Positions 56,101-64,000 of a stretch of 64,000 nt of DNA are shown here, one piece after another. The stretch is from Zygaena filipendulae (Eukaryota; Arthropoda; Insecta; Lepidoptera; Zygaenidae): contig OU015650.1 in assembly GCA_907165275.2 (NCBI GenBank), positions 10,942,001 to 11,006,000 on the forward strand, read 5' to 3'. Position 1 is the stretch's first letter, and every line of letters begins with the position of its first letter. The translations under genes and the position numbers were made by a program. Under the pieces are notes generated by a model. The model worked only from the letters and a program-made list of their open reading frames with translations. It made no database searches and had not been told where the DNA came from.

Positions 56101-58167
56101 TTTCCTTATATTTCACAATAAGTTACGAAGTATTTTTTTTAATTCACTCTGTAGATACCGCTATGCGAGCTGGATACAGAGAAAGGTCAGTACGAGGAGC
56201 AGCTGGTGCGGTGGGCGCACACCGCCTCGGACGTCGACGTGAAGACCGCCCGGGAGACTGCCCTCAAGTTGTTCGCTGTATGTACATTACACTATTAGTC
56301 GGTACAGCTTATCTAAACTAAAATGATGCGCCCCACTACATCAATAGCAGTTATAGATGTGCGGGATCATGTATCAGATAATATCTATTTAATAGTGTGA
56401 GTGCGGCGACAGTTTGCGCACTTGTGATGAATAAACAGACCAGATTTATATGTGTTGTATCGATATTTTAACGGTTGTGCGTGTGCGTATACCCGATAGA
56501 GGGGCGCGTCATTTTAGCTTACATGATCTCTACCTATGTTACGTTACATATTTAAGCCCACTATAATAGGTGCAAAATAATATAACGTTACTGACGCATT
56601 AGGTTTTGGAACTTCCGTTATCGCTCAAATATAAAACAAAGTCTTCCGCCGCGTCTGTCTGTCTGTCTGTTCGCGATAAACTCAAAGACTACTGAACGAT
56701 TTTCATGTGGTTTTCGCCAATAGAGTGAATTCCCGCGGGAACCCCGTAGTTACTGCGAGTGAAACCGCGGGAGACAGCTAATTTTATATAAACTATTAAG
56801 TCTATAAATGATAACATTCACAACACACAGACCTACTTGATTCCACGCTAAGCTTAAGTGGTGAAATGAAATCAAATGTTATAATATACAAATTACCGAG
56901 TGGTGATTTTGCGCTAACTCGGTCGTCTTATGATTTTACAATATAAAACTGAACAATTTCAGTTGGCGTGCCGTAGTGAAATAGAGCAGAGGGCGCTGGA
57001 GCTAATGGAGCTGTTGAGGGACGAGCGCCTGTTGCCGCTGGCCGCCAAGTACGCGTCGCGCCTCGGCCGCGTGCACCTCGCCGACAGGCTGGGCGGCCTG
57101 GCCCACGCGTGGGAGCGGGACGCCCACGCGACTGAGCGGGACGCCCACGCGAGTGAGCGGGACGCCCACGAGCCGGAGCCGGGCGACGACACCGACACGC
57201 AGCACGACATGAACGCCAGCCTCATCATACCGCACAAGACGAAGGAGAAGAAACTCGACACGATAAGGCCGGCGGTGAGTTGTCGTGTTGGTGTTTGAGT
57301 AGCCGTTGCCTGCTGTTTTCGTAGTACGCGAAGTCGTCAAGATTTTCGGAAACTCTTTGAAATATCAGGATTAAATGCAGCCTATGCGAATAGATATTGA
57401 TATACTACAGGGAAAAGTTTACCTAGTTCAAAGTGAAAGGATCTCCAAAAACCATTTTGAAAACAAGTTCACTAGTAAACTATTTAAACAACGAATTTGC
57501 TACAATGTTTATTGCATGGTGTATAAAAGCCATAGGTCATGGATTAGGCACGCGCCCTCTTACGCCGTAGTTTTCGTCCTATCATCGCCATATTAGTAGT
57601 CCATTCACAGGTATAGTATTCAAACGATCTTTTGGCTACTGCCGTTTTGAATGCTATAAGAAGACGCGGCCAAATATTTTTTCAGCCAATAAAATCATCG
57701 CCAGGCGGCGCAAGAAACCCATTTAAAAAGCAGCAGGAGACTGCTAAGAATGTGCAGAGTCCACTCAGCCTGACGGAGAGAAACCTAGTGGAACAGCCCA
57801 CAATCGCTACGGCCGAAAACACTGATGTGAGTTCTTTTAGGGCGGCAACAGGGTTCCGTTTTATTGCCTTGCGACTTGTTGCATTTTATGTACCAATTTG
57901 CAATTCTCATTACAGAAGTTAAAACCTGACAACGGTGAAACGTTCGTCGATTGGTTTTCTCGCAACAAATCGACTTTAGAACAGCAGAGTCCAACCCTCA
58001 CTCCGTCGGAGCTGACCCGCCACTGCGTGAGGATGTTCAAGGGTCTACAGCAAGGCTCCGACAGCAACAAGAGGAAGCTGGACTACGATGCGGGCGGCGA
58101 GGACTCGCCCGTCACGAGCGCACCGAAACAGTCCAAACTCAGTGCCTTTGCGTTTTCCAAGTCTTAG
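47154..58167 (+). CDS. WDHD1: WD repeat and HMG-box DNA-binding protein 1 / AND-1 / Ctf4 homologue (16 exons, 931 aa)
   Basis: Nuclear replisome adaptor. In other eukaryotes it trimerises and links the CMG helicase to DNA polymerase alpha. Exons: 47154-47230, 47737-47980, 49191-49437, 49517-49632, 49776-49944, 50762-50884, 51093-51303, 51791-51973, 52914-53076, 53740-53866, 54844-55052, 55967-56065, 56155-56277, 56963-57274, 57686-57826, 57916-58167; all GT/AG and in phase. The N-terminal WD40 propeller (about 1-300) shows RYAHAEGHTDVCFSEDG, TCGNDGDVRSW and FSPCGRYLAGSTVAG. An acidic linker follows (326-390), then the Ctf4-type middle domain (HLEYRYLCWNDIGIVRC, IDVEFHDTNVHH, SLAGPAVCV) to about 660, a helical region, and a basic tail ending KLSAFAFSKS, like vertebrate KLSAFAF. 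The start aligns with human WDHD1, while the C-terminal HMG region is shorter than in vertebrates. Exons 9-11 and 14 are very GC-rich. Confidence 0.95.
47380..47520. repeat. LINE/SINE tail in WDHD1 intron 1
   Basis: 'caatatactttattacacca' followed by 'ggcggccttattgctagaag' resembles the reversed LINE 3' region at 17710-17830 ('cctttattgcacat', 'ggcggtcttatcgc'). Confidence 0.5.
48092..48289. mobile_element. MITE with 11-bp flanking direct repeat in WDHD1 intron 2
   Basis: Element 48103-48278 has ends 'gggttgccacc' and 'ggtggcaaccct' and an AT-rich centre. The flanks are 'acacaggagta' at 48092-48102 and 48279-48289. An RTE-like tail has been interrupted by it. Confidence 0.7.
48530..48705 (-). 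repeat. RTE-like tail in WDHD1 intron 2
   Basis: It reads 'gataaaattttgcaacc', then 'ggaattccctcgggaact' and 'ggatgaaatcgtggggg'. The remainder of the 1.2-kb intron (48706-49190) is unrecognised. Confidence 0.55.
49945..50761. other. WDHD1 intron 5 with RTE-like tail and GC-rich MITE-like block
   Basis: Bases 49975-50115 are a tail fragment. Bases 50385-50675 are a GC-rich block dense in 'gtcgcga/gacaagacgc' words. Its ends 'gccagcggacactatgcga' and the complement of 'tcggatagtgtgcgcaggc' are imperfect inverted repeats. No coding sequence is seen. Confidence 0.5.
50915..51060. repeat. LINE tail fragment in WDHD1 intron 6
   Basis: 'agattagatttatttattt' and following sequence resemble reversed LINE 3' ends elsewhere in the window. 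Confidence 0.4.
51550..51745 (+). repeat. RTE-like tail in WDHD1 intron 7
   Basis: It shows 'tcgcggtttcacccgcgg', then 'gttcccgagggaatt' and 'cgtaacaaacaaacaa'. Confidence 0.6.
52280..52527. repeat. long near-perfect foldback in WDHD1 intron 8
   Basis: Two arms of about 100 bases pair almost completely. The left arm starts 'ctggcagtctccacaacg' and the right arm ends with its near complement 'gttgtcgagactgccgg'. The spacer is only about 40 bases. Both strands show similar open frames because of the symmetry, and none is a gene. Confidence 0.85.
52526..52857. repeat. CRE-bearing foldback family, copy a (WDHD1 intron 8)
   Basis: Ends 'gcaatgggcatgttgacta' and 'tagtcgacatcccca', with inner 'agtccgtcttgtag' and 'ctgacggactaatt'. 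The centre holds two TGACGTCA palindromes, at about 52673 and 52698, on either side of 'tggcggttttagcgg'. Confidence 0.75.
53395..53535 (-). repeat. RTE-like tail in WDHD1 intron 9
   Basis: It shows 'atacacatcgtcaggggtag', 'ggacatagggtacttttatt' and 'gtgaaaccgcaggaaacagc'. Upstream, 53240-53390 has no recognised repeat. Confidence 0.55.
53871..54455. repeat. CRE-bearing family, copy b, split by a SINE (WDHD1 intron 10)
   Basis: It starts 'gcaatgggccagttgacta' right after the exon 10 donor and has one TGACGTCA near 54002. It is cut at 'gacggactaattag' by the insertion 54133-54395, then resumes with 'gactaattagagttttgatt'. Confidence 0.7.
54133..54395 (+). mobile_element. SINE-like insertion with 10-bp target duplication
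   Basis: A 263-bp unit ending in (GAA)n is inserted in the repeat above, flanked by 'gactaattag' on both sides (54123-54132 and 54396-54405). Its 3' 180 bases match 31232-31425. Tail and target duplication indicate retrotransposition. No tRNA-like boxes were evident. Confidence 0.75.
54444..54757. repeat. CRE-bearing family, copy c (WDHD1 intron 10)
   Basis: It has 'agtccgtcttgtaggtta' and 'ttacggactaatcagaattt' brackets and two TGACGTCA palindromes (about 54545 and 54591) around 'tggcggcttgtagcgg'. Confidence 0.75.
55091..55400. repeat. CRE-bearing family, copy d (WDHD1 intron 11)
   Basis: Ends 'gcaatgggcatgttgacta' and 'tagtccacatgccca' are inverted. Two TGACGTCA palindromes (about 55220 and 55265) flank 'tggcggttttagcgg'. 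It begins about 40 bases after the exon 11 donor. Confidence 0.78.
55690..55895 (+). repeat. RTE-like tail in WDHD1 intron 11
   Basis: 'accccgcggttttacccgca', 'ggagttcctgcgg', then 'gggacagacagacagc'. Confidence 0.6.
56278..56962. other. WDHD1 intron 13 with one RTE-like tail
   Basis: Bases 56630-56785 are a reversed tail ('cgcgtctgtctgtctgtctg', 'gaattcccgcgggaac', 'gaaaccgcgggagacagc'). The rest is unrecognised. Confidence 0.5.
57113..57175 (+). repeat. in-frame 21-bp tandem repeat inside WDHD1 exon 14
   Basis: Three consecutive units encode (G)ERDAHA-type heptads: WERDAHA, TERDAHA, SERDAHE. The unit starts 'gagcgggacgcccacgcg'. It lies in the charged linker after the helical domain and keeps the reading frame. 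Confidence 0.9.
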
Positions 58168-58318
58168 TTAGGTAACTACATAGGAAAATTCTATTTCACG
58201 AAGTCCGCTCAGCTTGTTTGGAAGGTTCGAAGTGTATTTTTGATAATTTATCTGGCAATACCATTTATATTTCTTACTAGCTGTGCTTGTACTTCTAACT
58301 TCCACAAATAGGTATTTC

Positions 58319-58400
58319 AAGATCAAAATTAGCCAAATCGGTCCAGCCAGCAAGAGAAACGAACAGCAATTAATTTTTATATATTTCTTATTATATCTTG
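58319..58400 (+). repeat. RTE 3' end in WDHD1 3' region
   Basis: 'aagatcaaaattagccaaat' then 'cggtccagccagcaagag' matches the 3' end of the RTE remnant at 29205-29290. Confidence 0.65.
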
Positions 58401-58667
58401 ATAATATTGTAGTTGTGACATTCCCTTTAGCGTGTTTGTGTGTATTGTGAGTGTGAGCGAGTGCCGTCTGCATGCAAGACGCTTTTATATTTGTATGGTT
58501 TTTATATTCTTACAAAAATAATTCAACTAAACGGATTCCGTGAAATCGTATGTGGCCTTATTAATTTAAAGACGGATCTATCGTAATTTATTTTGAAGTA
58601 TTGACTTGCGACTTTGTAAATATGAATAGTAAACGTGAATTAAACAGGAATGTGATCAAAACAGTCT

Positions 58668-58681
58668 TTTATTAAAATAAA
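58668..58681. terminator. overlapping poly(A) signals of convergent WDHD1 and ENOSF1
   Basis: 'tttattaaaataaa' contains AATAAA on the minus strand (58668-58673), 65 bases after the ENOSF1 stop, and on the plus strand (58676-58681), about 510 bases after the WDHD1 stop. No earlier plus-strand AATAAA is seen after WDHD1. Function is inferred from position only. Confidence 0.5.
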
Positions 58682-58737
58682 TGCTGCGATAAAACAAATT
58701 ACAAGCGTGCATTATGGTCTCGTAATTGCTATAGTTG

Positions 58738-61700
58738 TTAAGGGTTAAGTAATTCGACCTCGTCCGGCAACGGGAATATGCCTTCCTTGAACATGCGCTG
58801 CCATTCGCTGCCATTGGGGTATGCGAACTTTTCCACGGTTCCAGGCAGAAATTCTGTGCTGTAGCCCGGCAACTATGACAAAAACATTAATTCAGTACAT
58901 CAAAACATTTAAAAGTTGCGTGCATGTAATGTTCAAAAACATTGATTCAACTCCACTCGAGAAATAAATGCTTTTGAAATGTCAGTCACCGTATAAAACT
59001 GTAAAAAAACTATTGGTTGGCCATGCAATAGTTATATTCTTTTCGCGCTTGGCTTTGCGAAGGTATTTGTGGGCGCCGCGCCCCTACACGCTAGGTTAGG
59101 TCGGAACTGACCTGTGTGTCAAATAGCACTGATATCTCACGTGCGAGCGCCCACAACGAGCTCTGTCCGTCAGCAGTCAGCACTATACATAATTCCCGTT
59201 AGTTTACAAATTAACGATTTTTACAATGATACAGTGACATTAAGTACAAATATATAAACAAAACGGAAAGTGGAGCCTGGAGTTTATTTTCAATTCAATC
59301 GAACCCGGTGATTAGCGGAGAGGTGAGACGTGACAGCTACGCCAACCCGATCGTATTTTGCACTTGTGCATTGATTACTCTCCGAGAGAGTAAAGGTCCA
59401 TTTTCAGTGAACGCGGCTCACCTTGGGCGCCTGGTAGTGCGCGTTGGTGACGACGCAGGGGTCGACGAAGTGCTCGTGCTGCTGGTCCACGTACTCCACG
59501 AGCCGCCCCTCCATGGAGCCGGACACGCTCACGTAGTCCCAGTACTGCAGGTGCTGCACCATCTCGCACAGGCCCACGCCGCCCGCGTGCGGGCAGACCA
59601 GCACTGCGGCAAACAACACTCACTATTACCGGCCCGGTGACACTCCATACAAATGAACCGATTCAAACACTTTCCCACAAGTAGGTACCTAAAGACGGCG
59701 GACTTGTACACGTGTTGTGCGTCCATGGCCTGTACGTACATATCGTAAGCTCGACAGCGAGCTGTCAGTCATTTTCGCATATGTATTCATTCATTTTTGG
59801 TATGAGGAAGAATGAAATTGATGGGAGGCGGAGAGTGTCGCTTCTTTATATAATCTCTATTACTACAGAAGCAACACTACTGTTAGGTACTCCGTAAAGG
59901 GACACTACGCCCCCCGGTAACTTTAACACGCCCACAATGTAGCGGCGAACCTAGAGATGTGTGTAACTGCGCGATAAACATTCGGACAACTTTGGCACCA
60001 ATATAACTCTAAACACCATAGAAGGGTTGCAACTTCCAATAATTATAACTCCACTAAGACCACCAGAACTGAAGAAATTGCCGGTAAGATGTGTGTGACT
60101 GTCACTTTTGCTCAAGCTCTTGGCAACGCTCTTGGTCGAAGGTCTTTATGTAAAGGACATGGGTAGTAGGCGAATAAGCACTTGACCACACTTCCGGAAA
60201 CGTGAACTCATATATGTATTTATTTACATTTAGGCGTATATTCCAAACACTGCACAATATCCACCCCCATCGGGAATCGAACCTAGAACCTCTCGAGGAA
60301 CAGCTAGAGACGACAGTCGTCCAACGATAAATTAACTGTCGCGACATAGTGGGAACGCGCCCTAACCTTTCAGCTTCTCAGCCATGAGGTAGACGGAGAG
60401 GATCTCGTTGACGCCGCCGATGCGCGCGGAGTCTATCTGGCAGTACTGCATGCCGCCCGACTGCAGGAACTGCTTGAACATCACGCGGTTGGCGCACATC
60501 TCGCCCGTCGCCACCGCGATGCCGTACGGTCTGTACACAACAATACACACAAAATGTATCAACATCAGACGGCACCGTTGCGCGTTGGTCCTATTAGCAT
60601 TCGGGGCAATCTGAAATACAGGGAACTTTTTATTTACATTAAAAATATCCATTTAAAATATTAAATTATTTACTTTAAGGCCTTCGATATCGTCGCGTGC
60701 CCCAAGACATCGTCCGGCGAGGTCGGCTCCTCTATCCACAACGGCTTCAAGTGCGCGAGGTTCTTCATCCAGTCGATAGCTTCCTGTACGCTCCACGCTT
60801 GATTGGCGTCCACCATCTGTAAACAAAAGGCTTTGCACTTTAAAAAACCTAAAGAATAAGTAGTGCGAAGTTATTTTAATATATTTATTAAGTTTTAGTA
60901 TAAAAAGAAAACAAAACAAATACGAGGCGACTTTTCGTAGCCGATAATCCCGGTCATTAAGGATAAATTGAGGGTTAAAGGTCGGCGGTAGATAAAGCGG
61001 TCGAGGTGATAATGCTCGATATTGGGTTTTTTTGATGCTTCAGCAGCATTTTATTAACAAATCATTTTTATTCATACAAAAAGTAATATACACTATACAA
61101 ATAATCTTTACAAATAATCATAAACTTATAGGTAGGGTTTTGAGTTTGCTGAACAACGCGTATCTTCTGACAAAAAAAAACATGAGCATGGGTTTATGTT
61201 ATTTATGTATGAGTACCCACTTATACTGGCAGTGAAACTTATGAAAAAACGCAATGTGAACCGGGCGGCGGCGCCCAAGCGGTTACTCACTAGTCGCATG
61301 TCTAACTTTTGGATATAAAAGCATAAATCTTGACGATAAACTTGTAAATAACAGGATAATAATGTAATATTCCTCGTGGAGTTCTTCTACCAAATTAAAA
61401 CCTATAGAGACACTTTTATTTAAACATAACCATTAATCACGTTAAAAAAATTAGGTAGGATACGTTACCAAAAACTTATCATCGCCAATGTATTTGCGAA
61501 CGGTGCCGCATCTTCTCAGGTCGTCTTGTAAGTTGAGTCCCACTTTGACCTTGAAGTGTGTGAAGCCGAGTTTTAGGTACTTTTTACACAACTCTTTCAG
61601 TAATGCGTCGCTGTAGCCGAGCCATCCTAAAGAAAAACGCAGTTCGACATGAAGCCAGCCAGACCAAAAAATGTTTTTTTTACGTAGATATTGTATACCT

Positions 61701-63421
61701 ACGACGACGAATACTTACTTTCGCATCCTTACTAATACCTATTATAAATGCGAAAGTGAGTTTGTTTGTTTGTTACGCTTTCACGGCTAAACGACTAACC
61801 ACGAAATTTTGCATAGGTACACGTTGTCAAGGGTGTAAAGAGGGCATAGGCTACTTTTTATCCCGGAATTCCCACGGAAATGAAACAACAATGAATTTTG
61901 CATATGTTGGGCTGTGTGGTCGCTTCTATACTTGCCTACACATTGTCAAGGGTAGGTACAGAAAAAAATATAGGATAGTAAGTACTTTTATCTCGGAATA
62001 CCCGCGGGATCTCCGAAACTAACGCCGGTAAAACCGCGGAGAACATCTAGTTTATAATGTTATAGTAAGGATTATACATTCGGTGACACATACACAAGTC
62101 TGACTTGAAATGGTTTCTCTTTGCTTGCGCTCACTCAACCTGTTTACCATAAGATCAGTAAAAAAGTGTTCAAACAGGTCTCCACTGACCCTAATTAAAA
62201 GATAAAAACGACTGCACTAGACCACTCCGTAGGAATTGCGTTGCTTTATTTTAAATAGTAATTTTTTAGCTCTATCCTATATTGAACTTGCGTATAATTT
62301 TCTATAAAAACCATAGATTGTCATTATTGTAATTTTTATCGATTTTTCAAAATAAAAAAAAAACAGAAAAAACAATAATATATGAGCGATTAGGAAATTA
62401 ATGTACAGACCAACTTGGGTAGTATAAGCCGGATATCCCTTTTCCATCAACGTCTTGATTCTCTGCTCTCTGCCGGCTTTCTTAGCCTTTAGCATCTGCA
62501 CTGCCTCCTCTTTGGTCACAACGTCCGTAATGTAGCGGAAGTCAATGGTCGAGACCAATTCCTGTAGTGATGAATACCAAAAAGGCCGTGTTTTTAATTT
62601 TCGCATAATGTAATGGGTGTCTATGGAAAACAAAACTTAATAAGGCATCGAATTTAGACGCACGAACATAAGGTACCTTCTCGTTAACTCACCTCTGGTT
62701 CCATATCAATGAGCAGCCTCCACAACGGTTTGTTCTCAAGCCGGGCCCACAGATCCCACAGCGAGTTTAGTATAGCTGCTACCGCTAAATGGGCCACGCC
62801 TTTCTCTGGACCTATCTATATTAGGAGTGTCATAGTTTTCTTTACTAGATAATATTATAAAGAGGAAAGATTTGATTTTTCGTTTGTTTGTTACGATTTA
62901 ACTCAAAAAATTCTCGACCGATTTCAAAAATTATTTCACCATTAGAAAGCTACATTATCTATCTGTAAGAAAGGTAGGCTTTTAGTGTAATCTGGAATTC
63001 CCGCGGGAACTCCGAAATTAACGCGGGTGAAACCGCGGGGAACAGCTAGTAAATTAATATAAAGGGCTCTCGTTATCATTGTTTCATGTCATCATGTGTG
63101 TGTAATGTCAGTAATTCGAAATGGGTTCATACGTGAATGCAACCCAATTTCGTGCCCATATAGGCTGATTCTGCCCACTTGATAGGATGCAAATTTTTTT
63201 ACCCATCTCATCTGCGAGTCGTTTGTAATGGCTCGCCAGAAGCCGGCGAAGTCGGCGAAGATGTCGGCGGCGTTCTTGCCCAGCACGAACCTCTTCATGG
63301 CGCGCACGGCGAGCGCCACGAGCTCGGTGCCGCGGCCGCACGTGAACGTCAGCCCGTAGCCCGCGGCGCCGCGCTCGGTGCGCGTCGTCACGTACGCACA
63401 CGAGTAGTTCGGATCCGTGTG
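58738..63421 (-). CDS. ENOSF1: ENOSF1 / L-fuconate dehydratase homologue, 5'-partial (8 exons, 424 aa in window)
   Basis: Enolase-superfamily (mandelate racemase subgroup) Mg-dependent sugar-acid dehydratase, expected to turn L-fuconate into 2-keto-3-deoxy-L-fuconate. Exons from the 5' side: 63203-63421, 62693-62815, 62411-62561, 61469-61626, 60674-60816, 60367-60530, 59422-59603, 58738-58872; all GT/AG and in phase. The first visible residues [11 protein letters not shown] match human ENOSF1 after its first roughly 28 residues, so only the initial coding exon is missing, upstream of 63421 and probably outside the window. Active-site motifs are present: FKVKVG (KxK), [20 protein letters not shown] (metal ligands), QIDSARIGG and [11 protein letters not shown] (catalytic His). 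The total would be near the 443-aa human protein. The end is [10 protein letters not shown]. It converges with WDHD1, with stops 570 bases apart. Confidence 0.94.
58873..59421. other. ENOSF1 last intron, nothing recognised
   Basis: The intron between the last two exons has a GC-rich stretch (59040-59170) and no identifiable repeat or RNA. Open frames read across 59308-59640 are antisense of the exon. Confidence 0.4.
59604..60366 (-). repeat. ENOSF1 intron with tRNA-derived SINE
   Basis: On the minus strand 60225-60330 contains a tRNA-type B box (AGGTTCGATTCCC at 60272-60284), preceded by 'ctagctgttcctcgagagg'. It looks like a tRNA-derived SINE head whose body runs toward 60100. No complete cloverleaf is formed, so it is not called a tRNA gene. 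Bases 59640-60090 show nothing else. Confidence 0.6.
60817..61468. other. ENOSF1 intron, nothing recognised
   Basis: AT-rich intron between the DANQ-encoding and KVKV-encoding exons, with no repeat or gene that I can identify. Confidence 0.4.
61735..62050 (-). repeat. RTE-like tails in ENOSF1 intron
   Basis: A copy starts at 'ctattataaatgcgaaagtg', with 'cacgttgtcaagggtgtaaa' and 'cccggaattcccacgg'. A second fragment, 61890-62050, ends 'ggtaaaaccgcggagaac'. Confidence 0.65.
62855..63050 (-). repeat. RTE-like tail in ENOSF1 intron
   Basis: 'tttgtttgttacgatttaac', then 'ggaattcccgcgggaactcc' and 'gtgaaaccgcggggaacag'. Confidence 0.65.
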
Positions 63422-63499
63422 CTAGGGGTGCAGTTCCATCATGTAGCCAAAATATATTGCCTTAGGTACCTACTGAGATATATTGCAAAGGAACATTCT

Positions 63500-63760
63500 C
63501 AGGCTTGGACTAAAAACTAAAACTTGGTGAGTAAATTTTAGTTTTTAGTCCGTTATGAAAAATAGAAAAAAATATTGGACACGTACTTATTTCTTTCTTT
63601 TTTAATGTAGGTAATCAAAAAAATATGACGAGACATGAGTCGAAATTCTGCGTGACGTCACGATCCGGTAAAGTTTGTACACACACTTTCAAAGTAAAAA
63701 ATACGTTCTATCATTTTTTTGTTATCTGATGGATAAAATAGAATTTAGATTTTCATCACC
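63500..63760. repeat. CRE-bearing family, copy e (5' flank/intron of ENOSF1)
   Basis: It has the left part 'ttagtttttagtccgt', 'atattggacacgta' and one TGACGTCA near 63654, and ends 'gaatttagattttcatca'. The right half is shortened. Confidence 0.6.
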
Positions 63761-64000
63761 ATGGCTATTTTGTGTCTCCTCACGCCCCGCCACGAGGTAG
63801 CGGCAGGGATGATAGCGGCGCGGTGTAGGATATTAGTGATATTACTGCTGTGTGTTAGACCTAACTGGAACTCAAACTTCGTCGCTCGTCGCGTCTCGTC
63901 TCGTCGATGACAAAAAATAACTTTCGCTGTTGGCGTATTGGATGATGATTGGATGGCCTCTATTTTGAGTACTTACCCTGAGTAGGTAAGCAACGGATCC
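63761..64000. other. window end, nothing recognised
   Basis: A minus-strand 'cagg|gtaagtact' donor-like site occurs near 63975, but the sequence before it does not resemble the expected ENOSF1 N-terminus. The first coding exon is therefore assumed to lie beyond the window. Confidence 0.35.

Noticed and set aside
57113..57175. Possible CRISPR-like or regulatory repeat array
   Set aside because: Contiguous 21-bp units without spacers, in frame within an exon of a eukaryotic gene.
59308..59640. 110-residue plus-strand open frame
   Set aside because: Antisense of the ENOSF1 exon encoding [13 protein letters not shown]-rich DNA leaves long chance frames.
60225..60330. tRNA gene on the minus strand
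   Set aside because: A good B box is present but no full cloverleaf, A box spacing or acceptor stem. It is better explained as a tRNA-derived SINE.
63179..63520. 113-residue plus-strand open frame
   Set aside because: Antisense of the first visible ENOSF1 exon.
63960..64000. First coding exon of ENOSF1 at the window end
   Set aside because: A donor-like site exists, but the sequence before it does not encode the expected N-terminal residues ending in Met before HTDP.

Overview
This 64 kb window is AT-rich eukaryotic DNA, most likely from a moth or butterfly. Genes are split into short exons with GT/AG borders. Introns and intergenic DNA are full of AGGTACCT-rich tracts and lepidopteran-style repeats: dozens of RTE-like tails ending in a 'cccgcggtttcacccgcg'-type core, foldback MITEs and LINE remnants. 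Five protein-coding genes can be assembled exon by exon.

Layout: (1) About 2.95-21.2 kb is the left arm of a segmental duplication. It carries an intact seven-exon cystathionine gamma-lyase gene (CTH copy 1, minus strand), a shared putative 5' noncoding exon and shared upstream sequence. (2) 21.3-29.8 kb is a single-copy spacer with a five-exon dimeric dihydrodiol dehydrogenase gene (DHDH, minus strand) and an RTE-type retrotransposon remnant. (3) About 29.85-46.7 kb is the right arm, with a second intact seven-exon CTH (copy 2, minus strand). All exon lengths are identical to copy 1, but there are several replacements, including Glu to Val at the position equivalent to human CTH Glu59. (4) 47.15-58.17 kb is a 16-exon WDHD1/AND-1/Ctf4 gene (plus strand), a replisome adaptor. 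(5) 58.74-63.42 kb is an ENOSF1/L-fuconate dehydratase gene (minus strand), missing only its first coding exon, which lies beyond the window. WDHD1 and ENOSF1 converge tail to tail.

Two loci concern sulfur amino acid metabolism (the CTH pair). DHDH and ENOSF1 belong to aromatic-diol/sugar oxidation and sugar-acid catabolism, and WDHD1 to DNA replication. I see no operon-like logic, CRISPR array, rRNA or tRNA gene.

The most interesting points are the diverged CTH paralogue, the mosaic similarity of the two CTH copies (gene-conversion-like), 27-bp palindromic insertions with perfect 8-bp target duplications, and a repeat family with cAMP-response-element-like palindromes present four times in WDHD1 introns. 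All repeat borders are read by eye and approximate unless a target duplication fixes them.
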